The notes under the pieces were generated by a model. It was given only the letters and a program-made list of their open reading frames with translations. It searched no databases and was not told where the DNA came from. From Natrinema ejinorense (GTDB taxonomy: Archaea; Halobacteriota; Halobacteria; Halobacteriales; Natrialbaceae): a stretch of DNA of 64,000 nucleotides. The stretch lies in assembly GCF_002494345.1 (NCBI RefSeq), contig NZ_NXNI01000001.1:1488001-1552000 (forward strand). The letters are read 5' to 3'. The position numbers and the translations under genes were made by a program. Below, in pieces: positions 43,290-52,403 of the stretch; positions within the stretch are counted from its first letter, which is position 1; every line of letters starts with the position of its first letter.

Positions 43290-44525
43290 ATGAACCACGT
43301 CCAGTGGACCGACGACTCGTACCGATACGTACGGAACCTGTTTCGGAGTTACGGCATGGGGCTGATATTTGCGGCGAACATCTTTGGCGCTGGGTCGATT
43401 TACATTCTCTCTTCCGTCGGCGTATCGTTTGGGTTCACCCTCCTGTGGGTTCTCCCACTCTCCCTTGGTGTCGGTCTCGCGGTCCACGAGATGTCCGCAC
43501 GGCTGGCCGTGCTCGATCGACCACTCATGGGGTACATCCGCGACGTTATCGGGTCACCTGCCGCGAAGGCGTTCGCAGTGTGTATCGCGTTTATCATGCA
43601 CCTCTGGAGCGTGGCAAACTACGCGCTGACGGGGGCCGCACTTGCGTTTCTCACCCCGCTCGACAACGTTCTGATTGCCACCTTCCTCAGTGGTGCCGCC
43701 GGGATCGCACTCATCGAGCTCCGCGTCTATCAGCGGATCGAGGCGGTCATCGCGATCCTCGTCCTCGTGGTCTTCGGGTCGTATCTCGTGATCTTCCTCG
43801 GCATCAACGTCCCGGTCGCCGACGTCGCCCGGGGGTTGGTCCCAGCGGTCCGGACCAGGGTGGGACCTCTCACGATGATCATGGCGCTGGTCGGCACGAC
43901 AATCTACTACCCGAACTTCTTCATCCAGACGAGCATGCACCAGGCGAAGGAGTTCGACACCGTCAGCCAGTACCGACGGGACCACACCGTCGGCCTGGTT
44001 GCGGCCGTCCTAATGAGCATGGCCGTGCTGATCGTAGCCGCGATCACGGTTCCGTCTGGCGTGGTCTCGCTCGTCGATCCGGCTCGGCCACTCGTGGAGG
44101 AGCTCGGCCCCTGGGCCCTGACCGTGTTCATCGTCGGGGCCGGGGCGGCCTCCTTTTCCAGCGCGACGGGAACCCTGTTCGGGGCCGGGTTCATGGTCCC
44201 CCAGGCGTTCGGCAACGACACCGTATTCGGCGACCGGCCGTTCCGCCTCGTCGTCAACGGTCTGATCGTCCTGTCGTTGCTCCTCGCCATGCCGATCCTC
44301 ACGTTCACCGACTTCTCGGCGGTGCAACTGGCACTCGTGGTGCCCGCTGTGAACGGCGTAATCGGCCTGCCGGTGACGGTGCTGGCACTCTACGGCGCGA
44401 TGCACCGGTATTACAACCCCACGCGGATCGAAAATGTGATCTTCATCGGCACCGTGATCCTCATGTTCCTCCTGGCACTCCTGACGGCCACGTCGTTGGC
44501 CGAGACGATCAGAACGCTTGTCTGA
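43290..44525 (+). CDS. NRAMP-family divalent metal transporter
   Basis: A 411-residue protein with 11 helices. The first helix contains GLIFAANIFGAGSIYILSS, a variant of the metal-binding DPGN region, and helix 6 contains GTTIYYPNFFIQTS, the variant of the A/C-x-x-M-P-H segment. Here the metal-coordinating Asp and Met of classical NRAMP are not obvious, so the substrate may differ (NRMT-like Mg2+ or another ion). ATG 43290 is chosen; an upstream GTG at 43242 adds an arginine-rich tail without homology. About 90 bases before a PiT gene on the same strand. Confidence 0.85.
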   Translation: MNHVQWTDDSYRYVRNLFRSYGMGLIFAANIFGAGSIYILSSVGVSFGFTLLWVLPLSLGVGLAVHEMSARLAVLDRPLMGYIRDVIGSPAAKAFAVCIAFIMHLWSVANYALTGAALAFLTPLDNVLIATFLSGAAGIALIELRVYQRIEAVIAILVLVVFGSYLVIFLGINVPVADVARGLVPAVRTRVGPLTMIMALVGTTIYYPNFFIQTSMHQAKEFDTVSQYRRDHTVGLVAAVLMSMAVLIVAAITVPSGVVSLVDPARPLVEELGPWALTVFIVGAGAASFSSATGTLFGAGFMVPQAFGNDTVFGDRPFRLVVNGLIVLSLLLAMPILTFTDFSAVQLALVVPAVNGVIGLPVTVLALYGAMHRYYNPTRIENVIFIGTVILMFLLALLTATSLAETIRTLV

Positions 44526-44616
44526 CGTTTCCCCGTCTTCTCCAGGGGCGAACCCGCCAGCCGTACGTATACGAACCACGGGGACTGAACGGTGATAAGG
44601 TAACTCCACCGAGCGC

Positions 44617-45810
44617 ATGATCGAAGCAGTGTTCGCGATTACCGTCGTAACCGCGTTCGCCGCAGGGCTGTTCATGGCGTGGTCGATCGGCGCCGTGGCC
44701 ATCGGCGGCGGCGCGTTCGCCCCGGCCGTCGGAGCGAACGTCATCCCGGTCAAGCGCGCTGCGTACCTGCTCGGCATCGTTGGGTTCGCCGGGGCACTCA
44801 TCCAAGGGGCGAGCGTGACCGAGACGGTCGGTCGCGGATTAGTACTTGGTACATCGACGACGCCGATGGCCGCGAGCGTCGCCATCCTCCTCTCGGCGTT
44901 CCTGATGGCGCTCGGGGCATTCGGCCGGTACCCAATTCCGGCGGCGTTCACCGTCACCGGCGCGATGGTCGGCGCTGGACTCGCGCTTGGGGGGACGCCC
45001 GCCTGGGACCTGTACGGACAGTTCGCGGCCCTTTGGGTCGTTGCGCCCATTCTCGTCAGCGCCCTCTCGTACATCATCGCACGGCTCCTCGTCCGGAACA
45101 GCCTGCCGCCACAGTACAGCGTCTCGGTTATCGTCGCAGCGGTGTTCCTGGTCTTCCCCCTACTAGAGTTCCCGTTCCTCGGCCCGCCGGATAAGAGCCG
45201 CTCGTTGGCTGCGGCCGTCGCCGCGTGGGCGCCGTACCTGTCAGAGGCGCACTGGATTGGGATACCGCTCGCGTTCGCCGTCGTCGGGGCCGCGCTAGCC
45301 TACCGAACGGTCCTGCGCCACGGCGAGCGCGCGACCAACCGACGACTGCTGGTGTGGCTGGGTATGCTCGTCGCGTTCTCGGGGGCCGGTAACCAGATCG
45401 GGCTAGCGATCGGGCCGCTGTTGCCCCTGCTCGACTCGATACCCTTCTTGGCATCGCCCGTGCTGGTGATCGCGTCGTTCGTCCTCGTCATCGGCGCATG
45501 GTCGGGAGCGCCGCGGCTCATCGAGGCGGTCGCACGGGAATACGCGACGCTGTCGCTTTCCCGCTCCGTTGCCGCACTGGTACCGGCGTTTCTCGCGGCA
45601 CAGGTCGGCATCCTGTACGGCGTCCCGGTCTCGTTCAACGAGATCATCATCAGCGCCATCGTCGGCAGCGGCCTAGCCGAGGGCGGAAGGGGCGAGGTGA
45701 GCCCACGCAAACTCTCTCTCACGGTCGTCGCGTGGGTCGCCTCGCTGGTCGGCGCCTTCGTCGGTACGTACGGGCTCGTCTCTCTCTTCGCCGGCCAGGG
45801 GCTGACCTGA
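44617..45810 (+). CDS. PiT-family inorganic phosphate transporter
   Basis: A 397-residue membrane protein with two inverted PiT halves: VTAFAAGLFMAWSIGAVAIG followed by AFAPAVGANVIPVKRAAYLL near the N-terminus, and LVAFSGAGNQIGLAIGPLLP with FNEIIISAIVGSGLAEGG in the second half. The family signature GANDVANA is diverged (WSIGAVAIGGGAFAPAVGA), so it may be selective for another oxyanion or use a different ion. Family members are low-affinity phosphate symporters. It runs in the same direction as the NRAMP gene and probably shares its transcript. Confidence 0.9.
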   Translation: MIEAVFAITVVTAFAAGLFMAWSIGAVAIGGGAFAPAVGANVIPVKRAAYLLGIVGFAGALIQGASVTETVGRGLVLGTSTTPMAASVAILLSAFLMALGAFGRYPIPAAFTVTGAMVGAGLALGGTPAWDLYGQFAALWVVAPILVSALSYIIARLLVRNSLPPQYSVSVIVAAVFLVFPLLEFPFLGPPDKSRSLAAAVAAWAPYLSEAHWIGIPLAFAVVGAALAYRTVLRHGERATNRRLLVWLGMLVAFSGAGNQIGLAIGPLLPLLDSIPFLASPVLVIASFVLVIGAWSGAPRLIEAVAREYATLSLSRSVAALVPAFLAAQVGILYGVPVSFNEIIISAIVGSGLAEGGRGEVSPRKLSLTVVAWVASLVGAFVGTYGLVSLFAGQGLT

Positions 45811-46050
45811 CGCCGCCTCCCGGCGGTTTCCGTTTCCGAGCCCGGAGTACCAACAGCGGCCACCGGGCCGCCATCTATGACAGACATTGTCGGATTTATT
45901 ACCATACTGTTGTTGTAGTAAGCTATATCCCCGCAAGTCGACTGATGACAAAGGAGATGGTGTTCCAGTCTCAACTGAACCGGGATATACAGTCTCTGTA
46001 CTTATTATTCGTGCGACATCAAATATAGAAGTAATAACCGATTTGATAAC
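45811..46050. other. AT-rich intergenic region
   Basis: After the PiT stop the sequence becomes AT-rich, with the palindromic-looking CAACAGCGGCCACCGGGCC early on and several TATATA-like motifs near 45920-46050. No gene is recognised. It is a possible promoter region for the HalOD1-like fragment that follows. Confidence 0.3.
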
Positions 46051-46052
46051 TC

Positions 46053-46248
46053 AATCTAAGGGTAGAACTTCTCGAGCAGGGACTCGCTCGTAACGAGTAC
46101 CAACTCCAGCGGGTAATCGACGTCGAAGCCCTCGAGCAACTTGTGGATTCAGCGACCCAGCAGACTGATCTCGAAATCCTATTCTCGGTTGATGAGCTCC
46201 GTGTGGTGTTTACATACTTTAGTATAGTTGTAATTAGTGATATGTAAT
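46053..46248 (+). pseudogene. HalOD1-like domain fragment
   Basis: One frame reads LLEQGLARNEYQLQRVIDVE, ALEQLVDSATQQTDLEI, LFSVDELRVVFTY and stops at TAA near 46248. The VIDVEALEQLV segment followed by a beta pair resembles a HalOD1 core. There is no start codon in frame and the N-terminal strand is missing. The assignment is tentative. Confidence 0.4.
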
Positions 46249-46272
46249 AAAATCTTAGAATTAGGATATAAG

Positions 46273-47017
46273 GGCACTGTCTAGTTCTGGATCACCTCGA
46301 CTGGCGCTTTTCCATCGAGAGCTTGATGCGGTCTTTGGTGGTTGTAGTAATGCACGAACTGTTCAAGCCACTCTCGGACGCTTGACCGACTGCCCACCCA
46401 TGAATTATGGAACCGGTCGATGCGCATTTTGAGGGTATGAAACCACTTTTCGATGAGGTTTCGGTCGGTATAGTTGACCCGACCGCTCAGTCCGACTCGG
46501 GAAAGGGCAGTCCGATAGCCAAATTGATCGACGAGAAACTCAGCCTCGGAGAGATCATGTTTCTCGCGGAGTTTCTGCAGAAACGCAGCCGCCGGATCGG
46601 TGCCATGTCGACTAAACAACGCAACGTCGAGAATTACTTTTGTCTCGATGTCTATTGCAGCATACAACCAAGACCACTCGCCGTTGATCTTGACAGCAGT
46701 TTCGTCGACAGCGACCCGCGACGGCGTCGCCGTCGGCGGGTCGCATCCACTGTCAGACAGCCGATGAACCCAGTTCCAAACCGCTCCGTGAGAACGTTCA
46801 ACGCCTAATTCAGCGAGGATCGTTGTTGTCTCCCGAAGCGAACAACCAGTCTGGTGGAGGCGGACGGCGAACGCCCTGACGGGCGTCGCCGTCCGCTCGT
46901 TCTCCCAAGATTCTTCTAAATCCGTCGCATAGCTCTCGCTGAGCAGGTCTGCGAGCATCTTAGCCAATTCACTCAACGACCTGCTCATTTCTCAAACTGA
47001 CGCAACTAGACAGTGCC
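46273..47017 (-). mobile_element. IS6-family insertion sequence
   Basis: A 745-base element. The ends GGCACTGTCTAGTT (46273-46286) and AACTAGACAGTGCC (47004-47017) are perfect inverted repeats over 14 bases. An 8-base target duplication GATATAAG is present on both sides (46265-46272 and 47018-47025). One intact transposase gene. The intact structure suggests recent transposition. Confidence 0.94.
46281..46988 (-). CDS. IS6-family DDE transposase
   Basis: A 235-residue transposase from ATG 46988. A predicted helix-turn-helix (CSLRETTTILAELGVERSHG) precedes the catalytic core: first Asp in RVAVDETAVKINGEW, second in EFLVDQFGYRTAL, Glu in RNLIEKWFHTLKMRIDRF. The length is normal for haloarchaeal IS6 members. 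By family knowledge it acts by replicative, cointegrate-forming transposition, which can delete adjacent DNA. Confidence 0.95.
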   Translation of the reverse strand: MSRSLSELAKMLADLLSESYATDLEESWENERTATPVRAFAVRLHQTGCSLRETTTILAELGVERSHGAVWNWVHRLSDSGCDPPTATPSRVAVDETAVKINGEWSWLYAAIDIETKVILDVALFSRHGTDPAAAFLQKLREKHDLSEAEFLVDQFGYRTALSRVGLSGRVNYTDRNLIEKWFHTLKMRIDRFHNSWVGSRSSVREWLEQFVHYYNHQRPHQALDGKAPVEVIQN

Positions 47018-47320
47018 GATATAAGAGATTTTTATAAGTAAGTATGGACTAAATATTGCTTTAATTCTCAATTTATGAGTCTCTCAGTTCAGATCGTGGC
47101 AGATAGAACTGACAACAAACAGTAACCTCCTGCAACACTCAAAGCTTCTCTTCAGCAGGACCCGATACTGATTTGCCTACTGAATGTCGAGGCCCCATGT
47201 TCGCAGGCAGTCGGCGGAACGAGGAGGACAGTCTACGGTCTAGATCTACGGGACCAGTTCACTACTGACAGCAGTCGGTCACCTGCGAATCATTTATAGG
47301 ATTTTAGTGAATGGGACGGG
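47018..47320. other. Intergenic region before CNNM-like gene
   Basis: About 300 bases. The first part is AT-rich (TTTTTATAAGTAAG near 47029-47042) and may hold a promoter. No conserved frame or repeat was recognised. Confidence 0.3.
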
Positions 47321-48706
47321 ATGCATAGATATGGACACACTCCAATCGAACGGCAGTACGTTCCGGGAGAACCGATGGTAAACGTCGCTCTCTCGGCGGC
47401 ACAAATCGTCTTAGCGTTGTTTCTCGTGGTTCTCAACGGCTTTTTTGTCGCTGCAGAGTTCGCCTTCGTTCGGATCCGGGGGACATCGGTTGACCAGCTC
47501 GTCGAGGAGGGACGGCCCGGATCGGGAACGCTCCAAGAAGTGATGACGAATCTCGACAACTACCTCGCCACGACGCAACTCGGTATCACCATCGCATCTC
47601 TCGGGTTGGGATGGGTCGGCGAACCCGCAGTGGCGGCGCTCATTGAACCCGTACTGGAATCGGTTCTTCCGGCGGATCTCATCCATCTCGTCGCGTTCGC
47701 AATCGGCTTTAGTATCATCACGTTTCTCCACGTCGTCTTCGGAGAACTCGCGCCGAAGACGATCGCAATTGCCAAGACCGAACGACTCTCGCTGTTCCTC
47801 GCCCCGCCCATGAAAGTCTTTTATTTCATACTCTATCCGGGAATTGTCGTCTTCAACGGGGCAGCCAACGCGTTCACGCGGTCGCTCGGTGTGCCACCCG
47901 CTTCCGAAACGGATGAGACACTCGGTGAGCGGGAACTCCTTCGGGTACTAACACGATCCGGCGAGGGCGGGGACATTGACATGGCAGAAGTGACGATGAT
48001 CGAGCGCGTCTTCGATCTTGACGACATCGTGGTGCGGGAGGTTATGGTCCCACGACCGGACGTGGTGAGCGTTCCGGCGGATGCCACACTATCTGAACTT
48101 CATTCGATCGTCTTAGAGGCCGGACACACGCGCTATCCGGTTCTGGATGCCAACGACGGTGACCAAGTGGTTGGATTCGTAGATGTCAAGGACGTGCTGC
48201 GAGCAGAGGTGGACAATGGGGATGCCGAGATGGTCGGTGACATCCCCCGTGAGATTCTCATCGTCCCGGAGACGATGGCAATTAGCGATCTCCTGATACA
48301 GTTCAGGGAGGATCGCCAGCAGATGGCCGCAGTCATCGACGAGTGGGGAGCGCTCGAGGGGATTGCAACGGTTGAAGACATCGTTGAGGCCCTCGTCGGA
48401 GACCTTCGAGACGGGTTTGACCTCGATGAGCGCGAACCCTCGATACGCCAGCGTGACGATGAGGGGTACGACATTGACGGAGGAGTCCAATTATCGAACG
48501 TTAACGATGCTCTGGCGGGCGACTTCGAAAGCGAGGAGGTCGAAACGATCGGTGGACTGGTGCTCGGGCAACTCAACCGCGCGCCAGAACCTGGCGACCG
48601 CGTCGAGGTCGACGGTCACGTCGTTGAGGTAACGAGCGTTGAGGGGACCCGAATTTCGACGGTATGGGTCCATGAAAAAGATCTCGATGATCCAGCGGAG
48701 GACTGA
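47321..48706 (+). CDS. CNNM/CorC-like transporter (DUF21 + CBS pair + CorC_HlyC)
   Basis: A 461-residue protein. The N-terminal DUF21 domain has four helices (GFFVAAEFAFVRIR, LGLGWVGEPAVAALIEP, VFGELAPKTIAIAK). Next come two CBS motifs (VMVPRPDVVSVPADATLSEL at ~235-290 and a second at ~295-350), and a C-terminal CorC_HlyC domain (VNDALAGDF ... ETIGGLVLGQL). Family members transport or sense Mg2+ or Co2+; the CBS pair usually binds ATP-Mg. ATG 47321 is used; ATG 47375 (MVNVALSAAQ) is an alternative that removes 18 residues of weak homology. Monocistronic. Confidence 0.93.
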   Translation: MHRYGHTPIERQYVPGEPMVNVALSAAQIVLALFLVVLNGFFVAAEFAFVRIRGTSVDQLVEEGRPGSGTLQEVMTNLDNYLATTQLGITIASLGLGWVGEPAVAALIEPVLESVLPADLIHLVAFAIGFSIITFLHVVFGELAPKTIAIAKTERLSLFLAPPMKVFYFILYPGIVVFNGAANAFTRSLGVPPASETDETLGERELLRVLTRSGEGGDIDMAEVTMIERVFDLDDIVVREVMVPRPDVVSVPADATLSELHSIVLEAGHTRYPVLDANDGDQVVGFVDVKDVLRAEVDNGDAEMVGDIPREILIVPETMAISDLLIQFREDRQQMAAVIDEWGALEGIATVEDIVEALVGDLRDGFDLDEREPSIRQRDDEGYDIDGGVQLSNVNDALAGDFESEEVETIGGLVLGQLNRAPEPGDRVEVDGHVVEVTSVEGTRISTVWVHEKDLDDPAED

Positions 48707-49097
48707 GTGGGAGGATGGACTTGATCGTTTGGTCTGTTCGGCTTCTCGCCGTTATCTAGTGTTGTTCGTTCTCTACCGGTCTGATTGGTAGTCGTTCATC
48801 AATCGAATCAACAATTGAGGCATCCTGGATTCCAGCGGTGGAACCAGATCTGCGGTAGAATCCATCTACTTACCAGCTGATTTAATCAAAGAGAGTTGAA
48901 ACAAGGCACTCGCAGTCTTTTCGAAGCTATCGACGAGTCGAGCGACCTGACGATCGCTGTTGATGCTACTACCGATCTGGATCACTCTACTCTTTGAGAC
49001 AGGTGCGTTTCTGCGCCGGTGATGGGTGCTGGCGCTCTGAGCAGGATCAAGCGAACACTGACCAGAGCGGCGGCGCAGTGAAGTATCCGAGAGACAT
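48707..49097. other. Gene-poor stretch with possible relic
   Basis: About 390 bases. A short frame (AIDESSDLTIAVDATTDLDH, near 48929-48990) looks protein-like but starts and ends without signals and matches nothing I recognise. The rest has no clear repeat or promoter. Confidence 0.3.
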
Positions 49098-50642
49098 ATG
49101 TTAATTTACGCACTAGTAGAGGCATCGGCAGCAGAAGAGGCACTGTCAACCGGAAAGACCGTGTTCGACCGACTGGTTGGCGCAGAGTCGCATTTCTGTG
49201 CAGCGTTCGACTACTACGTCACCTTCGACGAAGAGGACACGACAGTGGCTGGAAAAGCACGGTGGGGTGACCTGCCGACAGCTGCATTCGTTACGTCCGA
49301 CGAGTGCGAAGAACTCCTCGAGCAGGCCTGGGAAACCACAACGGAAACATTCCAGCAAAATCTGGACCGGGTGAAGAAAGCACTCGAGGAACGCAGCGAC
49401 GACGTGATCATGCGTGACGAGGGGCTCGCTCGGCACGCCTTCCAGTGCGTCGGTGCCTCCCGTGGCCCGTCGATCTACCTATACGATCAACATGCGACCG
49501 GCATCCATCAGACCCGTCATCGAGAAATCGGCCTGCCCCCCTTACGTGAAGAATCGCGAGAATACGGGCACCGAAATGATAAGGATTTCCGTCTAAAGAA
49601 GTATATGACTGAGAAGAGCGAGCCGCCACAGCAGTCTTCGCACAGGAATGCACTAACGATCTTCGCAGTGGTAAGCACGGCGCTCGCCGTACTGCTCGTT
49701 TTCACATACTTGCAATACGTCTTGCTCGCGATCGTGCTCGCATACGTTCTCACACCCGTACAACGGAGACTCGAGCAATGGCTGAGCTCGGCGACGGCAG
49801 CGGTCGCCACCATCGCGATGTCGATAGTCGTATTTTTCATTCCGGTCGTATACGTCCTCGCTATCGCTTTTCAGCAGGGCCTGGCGCTCTTCACCGCAAT
49901 CCAGGAGGGAGCGTTCAGACCGGGCCGTATCGAGGACCGATTCGAAACCATCGGATTCGTCGTCGACCTCGACCTGTTGTACGCGACCTATCAGGATCCT
50001 ATCACGCAGACCGCGCAGCGACTCGCTACTGGCACACTCTCCGTCATCGGCGGCCTCCCGGGTGTGCTGATTGGGCTCACCGTGACAGGTTTCGTCCTCT
50101 TCGCACTGTTACGCGACGGCGACCGGTTCGTCGCGTGGCTGGAATCGGTCGTCCCCGTCGACGATCGTGTACAGCGAGAACTGTTCGTAGAGCTCGACCA
50201 CCTCATGTGGGCCTCCGTCGTGGGTAACGTCGCTGTCGCGGGCATCCAAGCCGTGCTGTTGGGAATCGGACTAGCACTCGTTGGTATGTCCGGGGTCGTC
50301 TTCCTGACCGTCGCGACCTTCGTCCTCACACTGCTCCCGCTCATCGGCGCGTTCGGTGTCTGGGTGCCAGTTTCGGTCTATCTTCTTCTGGTCGGACGGC
50401 CCGTGGCAGCGAGCGCGATACTGGTGTATGGTTCGATAATTAGCGTCTCCGACATCTACCTTCGGCCAGTAATCATTGGTCGGAGCGGGGCGATCAATGC
50501 GGCGACCATCGTGGTGGGCATTTTTGGGGGACTCGTCGTGTTTGGTGCGATTGGCCTGTTCATCGGCCCCGTAGTCCTTGGGGGAGCGAAAATCATACTT
50601 GACCTATTCGCCCGGGAGAACGCGCAACCGATCGCCGACTAA
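49098..50642 (+). CDS. Uncharacterised N-terminal domain fused in frame to AI-2E transporter
   Basis: A 514-residue open frame. Residues 1-140 (MLIYALVEASAAEEAL, FDYYVTFDEEDTTVAGKARW) look like a complete small haloarchaeal protein found elsewhere as a separate gene, by recollection only. Residues 140-169 are linker-like, and from MTEKSEPP (residue 170, ATG 49605) a complete 345-residue AI-2E protein follows: FALLRDGDRFVAWLESVV, GLFIGPVVLGGAKIILDLF. The closest copy in the window is 2803-3831. Either a stop was lost between two genes, giving a true fusion, or translation restarts at 49605. The DNA before 49605 (AAAGAAGTATATGACTG) is AT-rich, as a former intergenic region would be. Confidence 0.82.
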   Translation: MLIYALVEASAAEEALSTGKTVFDRLVGAESHFCAAFDYYVTFDEEDTTVAGKARWGDLPTAAFVTSDECEELLEQAWETTTETFQQNLDRVKKALEERSDDVIMRDEGLARHAFQCVGASRGPSIYLYDQHATGIHQTRHREIGLPPLREESREYGHRNDKDFRLKKYMTEKSEPPQQSSHRNALTIFAVVSTALAVLLVFTYLQYVLLAIVLAYVLTPVQRRLEQWLSSATAAVATIAMSIVVFFIPVVYVLAIAFQQGLALFTAIQEGAFRPGRIEDRFETIGFVVDLDLLYATYQDPITQTAQRLATGTLSVIGGLPGVLIGLTVTGFVLFALLRDGDRFVAWLESVVPVDDRVQRELFVELDHLMWASVVGNVAVAGIQAVLLGIGLALVGMSGVVFLTVATFVLTLLPLIGAFGVWVPVSVYLLLVGRPVAASAILVYGSIISVSDIYLRPVIIGRSGAINAATIVVGIFGGLVVFGAIGLFIGPVVLGGAKIILDLFARENAQPIAD

Positions 50643-50689
50643 TTGCAACCGTCTCCGTCATCCATTTCACCCCTGAATAATGGGTCCCG

Positions 50690-50902
50690 TCACAAAGTCG
50701 TCTGGAGTTCGCCTCTGGTTGCGTCAATTGACACCTCCAATGTGATGGCTGTTTTGGCTGACCGCTCGAGCAGTTCGTCGGCGAACGCCACGAACTGCTC
50801 GGAATCGGCATATCTCACGAGATTGAGCCAGAAGAGCGATTCTAAGTCAGATTCTGTCCATCGCATCCACTGGTTTTTACACTGCTTCGAGATTTTACCC
50901 AT
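50690..50902 (-). pseudogene. Transposase C-terminal fragment (probably ISH6-type)
   Basis: A 70-residue frame, MGKISKQCKNQWMRWTESDL, then LVRYADSEQFVAFADELLER, which looks like the conserved C-terminal end of an ISH6-like transposase. The rest of the element is missing; the region is bounded by the AI-2E gene and an IS1341-type element. The family name is from memory of similar sequences and is tentative. Confidence 0.45.
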
Positions 50903-50961
50903 GGCAGGCCGTGTTTAGACGCCGGGCGATTGACGTCTCGCCCGGGATTATACGCTGAACA

Positions 50962-50999
50962 GGCGCAATACCACGGCCTAAAGGCCGTGGTATTGCGCC
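50962..50999. repeat. Perfect 17-bp inverted repeat (element left-end hairpin)
   Basis: GGCGCAATACCACGGCC, loop TAAA, GGCCGTGGTATTGCGCC: 17 of 17 bases pair. The centre (GGCC-TAAA-GGCC) resembles the CTAAAG/CTTTAG cores at the ends of the other IS605-type elements here (5446-5461, 24914-24933, 26701-26720). Position, ~100 bases before tnpB, fits a left-end recognition hairpin. Confidence 0.7.
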
Positions 51000-51101
51000 G
51001 TCACTCAGTTTCACATTCTACTAATACTGACAGCCTGGGTATTCCACGCCAAACAACTCTTTTAATAATCTCTATTTCATAACTAGTTATAATATAGTAC
51101 G

Positions 51102-52358
51102 ATGCTGGAGACGACCCGCACCTACGTCGCACGCATCACGAACCACCAGCAGGTTCGTGAAGATCTAGACCAGTGTGGGTTCTCCGCATCCAAACTGTGG
51201 AACGTCGGCCGCTACTACATCCAACAACGGTGGGATGAAGACGGTGAGATACCCGACGAATCCGAGCTCAAATCGGAATTAAAAGACCACGAGCGCTATA
51301 GTGACCTGCATTCGCAGTCAAGTCAGCGAGTTCTCGAAGAACTTGCTGAGGCGTTCACCGGCTGGTACAACTCCGACGACGGCAACAACCCACCGGGCTA
51401 CCGGAAACGTGGCGACCGACACCCGCGCTCCACTGTCACATGGAAGAAGCGGGCGATCAAACATGACACGAAGCATGGACAGCTCAGGCTTTCAAAGGGA
51501 TTCAACTTGAAAGGAAGGCGGTCTGACTTCATCCTCGCGGAGTACGACACCCGTCCCGACGTACAGGTGGAGAACATCCAGCAGGTGCGTGCCGTCTACA
51601 ACGGCGACGAGTGGGAACTCCACCTCGTCTGTAAAAAAGAGATCCCCGTGGAAGACGCACCGGGCGACAACACGGCGGGGATCGACCTCGGAATCAGCAA
51701 CTACCTTGCCATCAACTACGAGGATGGCCCCTCGGAGCTGTATCCAGGGAACACGTTGAAAGAGGACAAGCATTACTTCACCCGCGAGGAGTACCAAACC
51801 GAAGGCGAGAACGGGCCGTCAAAACGTGCGCGGACGGCTCGGCAGAAACTCTCCCGACGCAAAGACCATTTCCTCCACACCCTCTCGAAACACATCGTTC
51901 AGCGGTGTGTCGAAGAAGGTGTAAGAGAGATTGCGGTTGGCGACCTCAGCGACATCCGTGAGGATGAGAACGGTGACTCGCGGAACTGGGGTGGGTCGGG
52001 GAACAAGAAACTCCACGGGTGGGAGTTCGACCGCTTCGCTCGTCTGCTTGAGTACAAGGCCGAAGAACACGGCATTCTCGTTGACCGTGTAGACGAGGAG
52101 AACACGAGCAAGACGTGTTCGTGTTGTGGGCAGATTCGTGATAGCAACCGCGTGGAGCGGGGTTTGTACGTCTGTTCGTCGTGCGAGACGACCATGAACG
52201 CGGACGTGAACGGTGCGGTGAACATTCGGAGAAAGATAACTCAGAATCCCCCGACGGGGGATATGAGTAACAGCTGGTTGGCACAGCCCGGAGTCTTCCT
52301 GTTCGACCGCGAGAGCGGGTCGTTCAACACGAGAGAGCAGGGAGTCTGCAAACCCTAA
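51102..52358 (+). CDS. tnpB: TnpB RNA-guided nuclease homologue, RuvC-II Glu replaced
   Basis: A 418-residue TnpB from ATG 51102 (MLETTRTYVARITNHQQVRE). RuvC-I is AGIDLGISNYLAINY, the zinc ribbon CSCCG...CSSC, and RuvC-III MNADVNGAVNIRRK. RuvC-II reads REIAVGDLSDIREDENGDSR, so Gly stands where the canonical Glu lies (LVLEDLTYIRE in 25423-26658), with an Asp one residue later. This GDL form may be a feature of a haloarchaeal subgroup and may use the shifted Asp. It is about as long as, and clearly related to, 4092-5342. Frame intact. Confidence 0.92.
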   Translation: MLETTRTYVARITNHQQVREDLDQCGFSASKLWNVGRYYIQQRWDEDGEIPDESELKSELKDHERYSDLHSQSSQRVLEELAEAFTGWYNSDDGNNPPGYRKRGDRHPRSTVTWKKRAIKHDTKHGQLRLSKGFNLKGRRSDFILAEYDTRPDVQVENIQQVRAVYNGDEWELHLVCKKEIPVEDAPGDNTAGIDLGISNYLAINYEDGPSELYPGNTLKEDKHYFTREEYQTEGENGPSKRARTARQKLSRRKDHFLHTLSKHIVQRCVEEGVREIAVGDLSDIREDENGDSRNWGGSGNKKLHGWEFDRFARLLEYKAEEHGILVDRVDEENTSKTCSCCGQIRDSNRVERGLYVCSSCETTMNADVNGAVNIRRKITQNPPTGDMSNSWLAQPGVFLFDRESGSFNTREQGVCKP

Positions 52359-52403
52359 TATCCCAACGCTTGGGATTCCTCCGGCTTTAGCCGGAGGAGG
52401 ATG

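Noticed and set aside
43091-44620. 509-codon plus-strand frame
   Set aside because: Shadow of the NRAMP gene; extremely rich in Arg, Gly and Pro with no hydrophobic pattern.
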